A stretch of DNA of 64,000 nt, taken from the NCBI GenBank assembly GCA_964504565.1, contig CAZDEY010000001.1:124001-188000 (forward strand), given 5' to 3'. Source of the DNA: Cesiribacter sp964504565 (lineage in GTDB: Bacteria; Bacteroidota; Bacteroidia; Cytophagales; Cyclobacteriaceae). Both the position numbers and the translations under genes were made by a program. The notes under the pieces were generated by a model. That model saw only the letters and a program-made list of their open reading frames with translations. It was not told the origin of the DNA and searched no databases. Positions 1-8,500 of the stretch are shown here, piece after piece. Within the stretch, counting starts at the first letter, position 1. Each line of letters starts with the position of its first letter.

Positions 1-224
1 AAAATAAGTTCACCCCCATCAGGCCGAGTAGATAGACCTAGCATATGCCGCCCGGCCTGATTAATATGTAAGACTCTTCCCTGCGTATCTAATACTGCAA
101 ACAGTATAACCTGACTTTGCATCAGTAAATCTTTGCAATGGTTAGCCTGAATAGTATCATCTGAAAAGGTGTTACCTAGTACTTCTGGCTTACCCTGCGT
201 TTTCTTACCAATTTTATTTACCAT
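1..224 (-). CDS. PAS-domain protein, N-terminal fragment (cut by window edge)
   Basis: An open frame on the minus strand starts at the ATG whose complement is at 222-224 and runs off the left edge; 74 codons are visible. After a polar 35-residue leader comes a segment (about residues 38-65) reading VILFAVLDTQG..VLHINQAG, which has the usual look of the start of a PAS sensor domain (hydrophobic strand, D-x-x-G-x-V-x-x-x-N). PAS domains sense small ligands or redox state and usually sit in front of a histidine kinase, cyclase or regulator; the output part lies outside the window. It is divergent from the NhaC gene. PAS identity is inferred from this short motif only. Confidence 0.6.
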   Translation of the reverse strand, partial: MVNKIGKKTQGKPEVLGNTFSDDTIQANHCKDLLMQSQVILFAVLDTQGRVLHINQAGRHMLGLSTRPDGGELI

Positions 225-368
225 ATAATTTATTAGCTCCGTATAAACTAATTTTCGGCTCAACCGATTGCTATCGCTCTAAAAATTTTTTACCCAATTA
301 GTGTTTTAACAAAAAACAACTTCTAAAGGTTACTTTATATACCAAAAGTTATTTCTAACTTTTAGCCT

Positions 369-1847
369 ATGGGCGAACCCGCTATTGGATTTTTCTCGTT
401 GCTTCCGCCACTGCTAGCTATAATATTGGCTATTCGTTCGCGCCAGGTTTATTTATCGTTAGGCTTGGGCATATTTTTAGGCTACCTAATCCTAAATGGC
501 TGGAATCCGGTTCAGGGCTTTTTTGCTACGCTGAATGGATTAGTTGAGGTTTTTAAAGATCCGGGTAGTACCCGCACTATAATGTTCAGTGCTATGGTAG
601 GTTCGCTTATAGCGGTAGTGCAGAGGTCGGGCGGGGTGGCTGGGTTTATAGTGTATATGGAAAGGCGGTTAACTTCTGCCAATAATAACGGCCGCCGAAG
701 GGTAGAATTGGCGGCATATATCACCGGAATGCTCATTTTTGTGGAATCCAGTATTTCGGTGCTTACCGTGGGTTCTATATTTCGTCCGTTAACCGATAAG
801 CTAAAAATACCCCGGGAAAAGCTGGCCTACCTGGCCGACTCCAGTTCGGCGCCATCGTGTATATTAATTCCGTTTAACGCCTGGGGCGCTTACATTATGG
901 GCTTGTTAGCGGCCGGTGGTATTGCCCAACCCTTTCGCACACTGGCCGGCGCATTTCCTTATAATTTCTACCCAATACTTACCGTAGGCCTGGCGTTTTA
1001 CCTGATATTCTCCAGAAAAGATTTTGGGGCTATGAAGAAAGCCGAAGAGCGGGCAGCAACTTCCGGTGAAGTTATTAGGGCCGGCGCCCAGCCCCTGGTT
1101 TCAGAAGACGTAACTGCCCTTCCGCCAAAACCTGATGCCAAGCTTAACGCCCGGAACCTTATACTACCCATTAGCCTGTTAGTTATTCTAATGCCCCTAA
1201 TGCTGGCCTACACCGGCTGGAGCGAAGTGCCGGAATTGGGCCAAAGCGGTTCCAGCCGGTTTATAAGTGCCATCGGCCAAGGCTCGGGTTCAACAGCCGT
1301 GCTATATAGCTTAAGCCTGACATTGATAATAAGCTGGCTACTTTATCGTATACAGGGCCTTCTTTCTACCAAAGAATTTATTGAGCTAAGTTTAAAAGGC
1401 TTGGCCGATTTAATGCCGTTGGCCCTGTTGATGTTACTGGCATTTGCTATAGGAAATGTATGCCGCCTGTTAGGTACCGGCCCCTACGTAGCGGAGGTTG
1501 TTAAAGGTTGGTTGCACCCGGCATTGGTGCCGGCGCTTATATTTGCGGTTAGTGCCTTTGTGGCTTTTTCTACCGGCACTAGTTGGGGCACGTTTGCTAT
1601 AATGCTGGCTATTGGTTTGCCTATGGCCGAAGAGCTAAACGTAAGCCTGCCGCTGGTACTTTCGGCGGTTATGGGCGGTGGCGTTTTCGGCGACCACTGC
1701 TCCCCCATTTCCGATACTACCATTCTTTCGTCAATGGCTACGGCCAGCGACCATATTGACCATGTACGTACGCAGCTACCCTATGCGCTTACTGCAGCAG
1801 CCGGAACGGTTTTGCTATACATTTTGGTAGGCTGGTTTACGGCTTAA
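369..1847 (+). CDS. nhaC: NhaC-type Na+/H+ antiporter
   Basis: A 492-residue polytopic inner-membrane protein with about 11-12 hydrophobic segments. The C-terminal third carries the strongest family signature: FSTGTSWGTF (about residues 399-408) followed by GGGVFGDHCSPISDTT (about 436-451), as in the NhaC/ArsB-NhaD ion transporter group. The family exchanges cytoplasmic Na+ (sometimes with carboxylates or amino acids) for external H+, supporting salt and pH homeostasis. A polar loop near residues 220-260 separates two membrane halves. The start is the first ATG after a non-coding A+T-rich leader. It appears monocistronic: the next gene is convergent only 30 bp downstream. The substrate cannot be read from sequence alone. 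Confidence 0.85.
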   Translation: MGEPAIGFFSLLPPLLAIILAIRSRQVYLSLGLGIFLGYLILNGWNPVQGFFATLNGLVEVFKDPGSTRTIMFSAMVGSLIAVVQRSGGVAGFIVYMERRLTSANNNGRRRVELAAYITGMLIFVESSISVLTVGSIFRPLTDKLKIPREKLAYLADSSSAPSCILIPFNAWGAYIMGLLAAGGIAQPFRTLAGAFPYNFYPILTVGLAFYLIFSRKDFGAMKKAEERAATSGEVIRAGAQPLVSEDVTALPPKPDAKLNARNLILPISLLVILMPLMLAYTGWSEVPELGQSGSSRFISAIGQGSGSTAVLYSLSLTLIISWLLYRIQGLLSTKEFIELSLKGLADLMPLALLMLLAFAIGNVCRLLGTGPYVAEVVKGWLHPALVPALIFAVSAFVAFSTGTSWGTFAIMLAIGLPMAEELNVSLPLVLSAVMGGGVFGDHCSPISDTTILSSMATASDHIDHVRTQLPYALTAAAGTVLLYILVGWFTA

Positions 1848-1877
1848 TTTTCGTATTCAATTAGCAGAACCTAGCAG

Positions 1878-2603
1878 TTACATTTTAAATACCCACTTAC
1901 GCTCTGTTACCGGGGCCTTAGCCAGTTGCCGGGCCAATTCGTTATCGCTTTTAAACTTAAGCTGCGTTACCCGGCGAGTTTCTACGTATACTTCTAATTT
2001 ATCTTCACTAAACGGCCAAGGCGAAAGGCCTAAGCTTTCGTCTTTTCTTTTCCAGATAAAATACTGCTTACCATCCGGCCCTTTAAATACCTCCAGCTTA
2101 CGCTCATCCTCAGGCAACTCGCGGCGGCACAATATCAGGGAGCACCTATCGCACCAGTGTAGCAGGCAGTAAGCCGACTGGGCTTCTTCTAAGGTAATAC
2201 CCAGTTCTTTTAACCAGGCTTGGCGCTGTTTTTCCTGGGTGCGCAGCAATTCCTTTAGCTGCTTGTTTTTGGTAGCTTCATCGGCGTAGAGGTAGTTGGT
2301 ATGCAGCCCAATAAGAACTGCTATATAACGGCTCTTATAGGCAGCATCGTCAACTACTTTTTCAATCTGCTCTAGCTCAATATTTTTATGGCTGAAATCA
2401 ATAGGGGCGCCGGCGGTATTTAGATGGGATTTACCCTGCCAGCTTTGCTGTTCGTTGTCGTGGTCGCCAATAGCGGCCAGCACTTCAGGCCAGCGTTTGG
2501 GCAAAAATTTGCTATGCCAGAAACAGCCTAGGTGCAAAGCCAACTGTTCGTGGGCTCGCTGGTAAATAATTTCCCAACCGTCCGGCAACGGGTTTACTAT
2601 CAT
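1878..2603 (-). CDS. DUF3891 family protein
   Basis: A 241-residue soluble protein without signal peptide. It matches my recollection of the DUF3891 family: an N-terminal H-E-Q-L-A/H-L motif with downstream GDHDNEQ (about residue 47), and a central W-C-D-R-C-S-L motif (about 150-155). The conserved His/Asp pattern resembles metal-dependent HD-type folds, but no reaction is established for the family. Its ATG overlaps the stop of the upstream gene by 4 bp (2600-2603), so the two are almost certainly co-transcribed and translationally coupled. Family call fairly sure, function unknown. Confidence 0.7.
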   Translation of the reverse strand: MIVNPLPDGWEIIYQRAHEQLALHLGCFWHSKFLPKRWPEVLAAIGDHDNEQQSWQGKSHLNTAGAPIDFSHKNIELEQIEKVVDDAAYKSRYIAVLIGLHTNYLYADEATKNKQLKELLRTQEKQRQAWLKELGITLEEAQSAYCLLHWCDRCSLILCRRELPEDERKLEVFKGPDGKQYFIWKRKDESLGLSPWPFSEDKLEVYVETRRVTQLKFKSDNELARQLAKAPVTERKWVFKM

Positions 2604-3127
2604 ATTGAAAAACTAACGCTATCGGTATCGTCTTTTGGGGTGGATTTTACCACTGATATTTCGTAGGCATCGTACTCACCTTCTGAAGTTACCAGGGTAG
2701 TTTCTTGTATAGCATTTACCTTTAATCCGTTTAGCAGGGGTGCAATTTCTTTCTTGCTATAACCGGTTGCCCCGGCCGGCAGCCGAGAATCTTCTTTAAG
2801 TAAGATAAGAAATAGATTGCCTCCTTTAGGTTCAAGACAGCTAATTAAGGCGTTAATTAACCGGGGGGAATCGGCGGCAGCTAGTACCATAGGAAAAACA
2901 AAAACTGCGGAAAAAAGCTCGGTTCGGCCGGCATCTCCAACCTGCTTTACCATATCGCCACCGGTATCGCTTACCAGGCTGACATTCCACCCGCGACCCT
3001 CGGCGTAGTGGGCGTGCAGGTCATCATTGTTGCCTAAAATTAATAGCCTACCGGGTGGCAGCCGGTCTATAGTGCGCTTAAAAAAGCCAACTTGTTTAAC
3101 TAAGGAAAGTGACATATCTACCTTCAA
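2600..3127 (-). CDS. Small Rossmann-like protein, degenerate methyltransferase-like
   Basis: A 175-residue protein of unknown function. Residues 24-35 (PPGRLLILGNND) followed by a GWNVSLVS strand about 20 residues later, and later LEPKGGNLFLILL (about 102-114), have the order of a class I SAM-dependent methyltransferase core. The glycine-rich SAM loop is not canonical (G-N-N-D rather than G-x-G-x-G), so it may be a non-catalytic relative. First gene of a two-gene unit with the DUF3891 protein (4-bp overlap). The 440-bp gap upstream contains no recognisable promoter that I can defend. Confidence 0.45.
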   Translation of the reverse strand: MKVDMSLSLVKQVGFFKRTIDRLPPGRLLILGNNDDLHAHYAEGRGWNVSLVSDTGGDMVKQVGDAGRTELFSAVFVFPMVLAAADSPRLINALISCLEPKGGNLFLILLKEDSRLPAGATGYSKKEIAPLLNGLKVNAIQETTLVTSEGEYDAYEISVVKSTPKDDTDSVSFSI

Positions 3128-3567
3128 AAAAATTTGCTACTAATTGAAGTAAAATAAACCAAAAATGTTTAGCCGTACTCTAATCCCTACTAGTATACTG
3201 ACCGTACATTTTAGCCTATTTTTGGTATATATTTTATCCCAAAATTTTTGCTTTAATTTTTAAACATCTCGGCCGACCGCAAGTTGTGATTGTGTGGCTT
3301 AATTAGATGCGTACGAGCTAATTAAGTCCGATTTTTTACCAGATATAGCCCAATAAATTTGGGCTGCGGCTTGCGGTGGGTTACGTGTTTTCTGTAACCT
3401 TTTCATGAAACGACACGCTACAATTAATAGAACTTATTAAAACTTTTTTTGAGATAAGTTCTGGTAACGGTTTGCTTTACCTGGTAAAATTTGGGTTTTA
3501 CCTCAAATTTGTTATTCTACTTAGGTTAAAACAAACTAGTATTTTTTAAAATTTAACTTTTTACCTT
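3128..3567. other. 440-bp divergent intergenic region
   Basis: No gene is visible here. It is A+T-rich and lies between a minus-strand gene pair and the low-complexity protein gene. Two small inverted repeats are visible: AAATTTG at 3487-3493 with CAAATTT at 3504-3510, about 55 bp before the start at 3568, and a looser AGAACTTAT / ATAAGTTCT pair around 3429-3463. They could be operator sites or the base of a leader hairpin; nothing more specific can be said. Confidence 0.4.
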
Positions 3568-5073
3568 ATGGCAACTGACAAGAAAGATCAAAACAAATCG
3601 GACGAAAAAGAGAACAAATCCGATTATTCAAGCACTACTAGTAGCAAGAGCTCAAGCAGTCCTAGTGCTTCTACAAAATCTTCATCTTCGCAAGATAGTA
3701 GTAAAAGTTCTGGCCAAAGCTTAGGCTCATCTTCTGATATTAGCAGCCAAACTAGTAGCTCTTCAATATCTGGTAGCTCTAATACCTCGGGCAGCCAGTC
3801 TGGCTCCGGCAGCGATAGCAAATCTGGCTCGTCCGATAAAAACGAGAGTGGCAAGTTTGGCAGCAGTGCCGGCGATTTAGGCGATAGCAAGCAAAGCTCT
3901 AGCTGGGGGCATACCGGCGCATACGGCAGCTCAAGCTACAGCCAGCAACCACAACAGCAGCAACATAGCGGTGGCTACGGCCAACAAATGGGTTACGGAA
4001 ACCAGTTTGGTCAGCAATCACAGCAGCAATACGGTAGTGGCCAACGCGGCAGCAATCAGCAGTACAGCAACCAAGGGCATACCAGCCACCAGGCGCAGTA
4101 CCACGGTAGCGATCAGCCGCAAAGCTACGGGCAAACCCACCAAGGCCAGCAAATGAACGACTACAACCAAAGTGGAGCCTACGGCCAGTACAACAGTATG
4201 CAACACCAAGGCCAAGGCCAGGGTGGTTACGGACAAACCGGCCAGCAGTTTTCAAATCAATCTAATTTAGGTTCGCAGTCAATGCAGAACCAATCGGGTG
4301 GCTACCAGCAAGGTAGTAACTCAAACCAAAATCAATTTTCAAATCAAAATCAGAATACCATGAGATACGAATCAGATTATAGAAGATATAATAGCAATAG
4401 AGATAACGATTATAACCGCGACTACCGCAATGAGGGCTACCGCGGCTATAACAGCGGCAGCGGATACGATACCGGCAACTACGGCCGCAGCTATGGCAAC
4501 CAAAGCAATGACCGCTACGGAAGCTACAACGCTAACCGCGATTGGGACCAAGACCGCAACTATAGCAGAAGCAACTATGGTAACGATTACGGCAGCAGCA
4601 GCTATGGCAATAACTATGGTAGCAGCTCTTATAATAATAGCGACTGGGATCGCAACCGTAGCTACCGACGCGATAACCAGTGGAACGATGACCGCGACCG
4701 GGGTTTCTTTGACCGCGCCGGTGATGAGGTAAGAAGCTGGTTTGGCGATGATAGTGCCGAGCGCCGTCGCGAGCTAGATAAGCGCTACGATAGAGATTAT
4801 AACTGGAACGATGACCGCAATGATCGTTATCGTGGTGGCCGCAATTATGGCACCTCCAACAATTACGGTAGCAGCAGCAACTACAGTACTTCAAATTATC
4901 GCGAAAACTACCGAATGCCGCAGTATGATTCGAATTCGAACCGTGGTTGGGGTTCCGATAGCTACAACCGCGATCGTGATTATGATAGTAACTATCGTAG
5001 CGAACGCAATTGGGACCGTGACTATCGCAATGACCGCGACTACCGCAGAGACCGCGATTGGGATCGCTACTAG
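3568..5073 (+). CDS. Prion-like low-complexity protein with SWFGD motif
   Basis: A 501-residue protein that is low-complexity almost throughout. Residues 1-115 are Ser/Lys/Gly/Asp-rich; 115-265 are Gly/Gln/Tyr/Asn/Ser-rich with many short GYGQQ- and QYG-like repeats; 265-501 are rich in Arg, Asp, Tyr, Asn and Gly with RDYR and NRDYD runs. One island of ordinary sequence stands out near residues 375-400: FFDRAGDEVRSWFGDD, then AERRRELDKR. I recall this SWFGD element from stress-associated bacterial proteins, some with BON domains; no BON domain follows here. There is no signal peptide or membrane segment, so it should be cytoplasmic. The Tyr/Gly/Gln then Arg/Tyr layout resembles phase-separating FUS-type proteins. 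A strong terminator follows. Function unknown. Confidence 0.75.
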   Translation: MATDKKDQNKSDEKENKSDYSSTTSSKSSSSPSASTKSSSSQDSSKSSGQSLGSSSDISSQTSSSSISGSSNTSGSQSGSGSDSKSGSSDKNESGKFGSSAGDLGDSKQSSSWGHTGAYGSSSYSQQPQQQQHSGGYGQQMGYGNQFGQQSQQQYGSGQRGSNQQYSNQGHTSHQAQYHGSDQPQSYGQTHQGQQMNDYNQSGAYGQYNSMQHQGQGQGGYGQTGQQFSNQSNLGSQSMQNQSGGYQQGSNSNQNQFSNQNQNTMRYESDYRRYNSNRDNDYNRDYRNEGYRGYNSGSGYDTGNYGRSYGNQSNDRYGSYNANRDWDQDRNYSRSNYGNDYGSSSYGNNYGSSSYNNSDWDRNRSYRRDNQWNDDRDRGFFDRAGDEVRSWFGDDSAERRRELDKRYDRDYNWNDDRNDRYRGGRNYGTSNNYGSSSNYSTSNYRENYRMPQYDSNSNRGWGSDSYNRDRDYDSNYRSERNWDRDYRNDRDYRRDRDWDRY

Positions 5074-5102
5074 AAGTTAATTCTATATAGATTAAAACAG
5101 CG

Positions 5103-5135
5103 AAAGCCAACTCTTTATAGGGTTGGCTTTCTTTT
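5103..5135 (+). terminator. Rho-independent terminator after the low-complexity gene
   Basis: A perfect 9-bp stem (AAAGCCAAC at 5103-5111 with GTTGGCTTT at 5122-5130), a 10-nt loop and a trailing CTTTT. It lies 30 bp after the stop codon at 5073 and separates this gene from the small ORF at 5160. Confidence 0.85.
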
Positions 5136-5159
5136 AAAACAACTAAACTATATACCAAA

Positions 5160-5360
5160 ATGGATAAGCAAAACCAGCAACCTGACAACGCACCTTTGCA
5201 GAATAAACTAACCGAAAAACAAGCCAAAGCCGATACCGATAAAGCCGGACTAAGCAAAGAACAGCGGGCTAATATGGCTACTCAAGGTGCCGTAGATAGA
5301 CAAAGCGTAGGAGAAATAGGCAAAAAAACCGACACTAGTCAGAAAAGCAAAAGTGAATAA
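5160..5360 (+). CDS. Small hydrophilic hypothetical protein
   Basis: A 66-residue, very hydrophilic protein rich in Lys, Gln, Asp and Ala, with no hydrophobic core, cysteine or tryptophan. It starts with ATG after a purine/A-rich stretch and is followed 22 bp later by a strong terminator, which supports it as a real unit. Composition suggests an intrinsically disordered protein; small proteins of this kind are often stress-related, but that is inference. It lies directly after the prion-like gene, though a terminator stands between them. Confidence 0.6.
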   Translation: MDKQNQQPDNAPLQNKLTEKQAKADTDKAGLSKEQRANMATQGAVDRQSVGEIGKKTDTSQKSKSE

Positions 5361-5381
5361 TACTTATTAAATGATGATACC

Positions 5382-5410
5382 AAAAGGCTACCTAATTAGG
5401 TAGCCTTTTT
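5382..5410 (+). terminator. Rho-independent terminator
   Basis: A perfect stem AAAAGGCTACCTA / TAGGTAGCCTTTT with a 2-nt core loop (AT) and a run of T on the plus strand. It ends transcription of the 66-residue ORF. Confidence 0.9.
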
Positions 5411-5483
5411 AAATGAATGAAATTGTATAGTACTTTTTAACTATTTGCTATAATAAAGTTAATAAAAAATGAAATAATAAGTT

Positions 5484-5491
5484 TATATTTG
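5484..5491 (+). promoter_or_regulatory. Candidate Bacteroidetes -7 box (TATATTTG)
   Basis: TATATTTG fits the Bacteroidetes housekeeping -7 consensus TAnnTTTG and lies 45 bp before the ATG at 5536 in an otherwise A+T-rich gap. No convincing -33 TTTG is seen at the expected spacing, so this is a moderate call. Confidence 0.4.
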
Positions 5492-5535
5492 TAATGGTGG
5501 AAAAGAGCAATTTTGCTTTAGTTAACTAGTTGAGT

Positions 5536-8500
5536 ATGCACGTATTGTTGGATAATGCCAAATTATTGAAGGAAGGGGTTCATCATCTTATTTATCTTAC
5601 CCATTCTTATAATAATGAGCCAGCGGTACTTAAAGTACTAAAACCGGAAAGCCACAGCAGCGATCAGGTTCACCAGTTACATAATGAGTGGGAAATTTCC
5701 GACCGTCTTTCTGCTGATTCGTCAAACATAAGAAAGGCTATACAACAGGTTAAACTAGGCCATCAGCAGGCTTTGCTTTTTCCGTATGTTCAGGGTATAA
5801 CCCTGCAGGACTTTATTGAGCAGAAACAACCCCGGGTTACGGTAGCCCTAATGGTAGCAATTGAACTATCCGAGGCGGTATATAACCTGCACCAGCAGCG
5901 TATCGTCCATCGCGATATTACTGCCCATAATATTCTGGTAAACGAACAAAGCTACGAGCTTACCTTAATTGATCTAGGGTTAGCTACCAATCTATCTCTG
6001 AAAACCTCTTTTGCGGGCGATCCGCACAAATTGCAGGGCAGCCTACTGTATATGGCTCCGGAACAGACCGGCCGGCTGGATAGAATTGTTGATGAACGCT
6101 CCGATTTATATTCTCTGGGCATTATACTGTACCAGTTATTTACCGGTCGCTTGCCCTTTACCTCTGCTAGTGCGCTAGAGTTGGTACATAAACATTTAGC
6201 CCTTAAGCCCGAGCCTGCCCACCACATCAACAGCGAAATTCCACCGATTCTCGCTCAGCTTATTGCCAAATTACTAGAGAAAGACCCCGACCAGCGTTAC
6301 CACTCGGCCTTAGGAGTTAAGCATGACTTGGAGCGTATTTTTGAGCTATGGCAAAAGAGCACCCTGGTGCCCGACTTTAAATTGGGTAGCGAGGACTATA
6401 CCGGAAAGCTTGTCTTACCTAATTCGGTATATGGCCGAAATGCCGAGCAGCAGCTTATAAACAAAGCGTTTGCCGATGCCTGCCACGGGCAGAGCCAGGT
6501 AGTTTGGATTGAAGGCCTGGCCGGGGTAGGCAAAACCGCCCTGGTAAACCAATTACATACTCAACTGCCGGAAAACAACGCTTTATTGGCGCAAGCTAAA
6601 TTTCAGCAAAATTCCGATAAGCCCTACGGTGCATTAAGTGCTGCTTTTAACCATCTGATTGAATTACTACTTACTGAGCCGGAAGAAGAACTGGTTCAGT
6701 GGAAAATACAAATAAGCCAGGCTTTAGGCACCGAAGCCCGGGCCTTAGCCAATGTTCTGCCGTCACTAGAATATTTGCTGGATGATATGAAACCAGCTAT
6801 TGCCCTACAGGGCAATGAGGCGCAGGCCCGACTCAACTATCTATTTCAGGTATTTATACAGGCAATAGCCCAGGCCAAGCACCCGCTGGTTTTGTTCCTA
6901 GACGATATCCAGTGGGCTGATTCGGCCTCGCTAAGCGTGGTGCGATCCTTGTTCAGTAAGCCCGATTTACCCTACCTGCTGTTTATAGGTACGTTTCGTT
7001 CCGATGAAGTAGGCGATGCCCATCCTATTCGGCAACTTCAGCGCGAGTTAACTGCCAATGCCGAGAACAGCCTTCCGTTTATTGCATTTACGCTTACTAA
7101 TCTACAAACCTCCGATTTAACCCGGTACCTGGCCGATGTGCTGCACCTGCCCGAACCGACCGTAGCCGGTTTAGCCCAGGTAATTGTTGATAAAACTGCC
7201 GGAAACCCCCTATTTGTACAGCAGTTTTTGCAAATTCTGCAAGAAAACGGCACCTTATATTTTGGCCCGGCCAGCCACCTGAATGCTACCGATAATAAAC
7301 CTCGCTGGCACTGGGATCTGTTTAAAATTCAGAAGCTGGAATTAAGCAGCAACCTTGCCGATATTCTTTTGCAGCGGGTAAACCAACTACCCGCTGCAAC
7401 TCTGGAAATACTACAAATTGGTTCGGTTATTGGCTCGGTATTCGATGAACTGCATTTAAGTAAACTTACCCACAAAACCCCGCAGCAGCTTGCTGATGAT
7501 TTATCGGCAGCTCTAAAAGAAGGTTTTATTCTCCTAATTCAGAAGTTAGTTGACACAGAAGGCGTAACCGAACCTAAGCGAGCTTACCAATTCTCGCACG
7601 ACCGTATACAGCAAGCGGTGCTGGCAACTATAGATACCCAACTTAACCAACAACTACACTACGCAATTGCCCGAAGCCTAATCAATCAGCCCCATTTTAG
7701 GCAGAACAAGGCCTTGGTTTTTAAGGCTGCCAACCATATTACCAAAGCAGAAGCCGTACTACAAAAGGAAAATAAGCTGGCCGAGGCTTTTGATATTGTT
7801 TATTTGGCGGCTTTTCAGGCTAAAGATTCGCTGGCCTACCAACAAGCTTTGGAATATAGTTTAGTAGCTATAGAATTTGGCGAAGCAGCCACCTGGCATA
7901 ACCCCCAAGGTATTAGTAAAGCAGAAGCCTATAGCGTAGCTGCCGAAATAGCATCGTTGGCAGGTAATTACCCTACCTTCTTTAGCCTGGCCGAAAACTT
8001 ATTAAAGTTTACTGAAGACAAAGTTCTTCTGGCTAAACTGTATAATCAGTACGTATCGGCCTACATAGCCACTAATCAATCGGCTAAAGCAATTAGGGCC
8101 GCAATTACCGGCTTGGCTATTTTAGGCATCCAGTTGCCTGAGAAACCTAGCAAAGCCGATATCCTCAAAAGCCTGGTAAAAACTTCCGCCAAGCTGTGGG
8201 GCCGAAAGCCAGCAAGCCTGACTACCCTGCCCGAAATGAATAATGCGTCTGCCCAACTGGCTATGCAAATTATGACGGAGGTAGGCCCAGCCGCCAGCCG
8301 CACCACCCCCGAACTCATGATACTGATTATTGGGCAGTTAGTGCGTATGTCGTTGAGCAATGGTAATTGTGCCGAGTCTATACCGGCCTACAGCGGCTAT
8401 GGTTTATTGCAGAGCGTAATATTTAAGAATTATACCCTAGCCTACCAGCTTGGCCAAACAGCTATCCAACTTATGGAAAGCCGCGGCGATAAGCACATGC

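Noticed and set aside
3624..3890. 88-codon minus-strand frame, Leu/Glu-rich
   Set aside because: It arises as the complement of Ser/Lys repeats in the same gene and has no independent support.
4532..5257. 241-codon open frame on the minus strand over the low-complexity gene
   Set aside because: It is antisense to a gene with repetitive codons; the translation is compositionally odd (His/Tyr/Ser/Arg-rich) with no motif, and it runs across a strong terminator and into the next gene.
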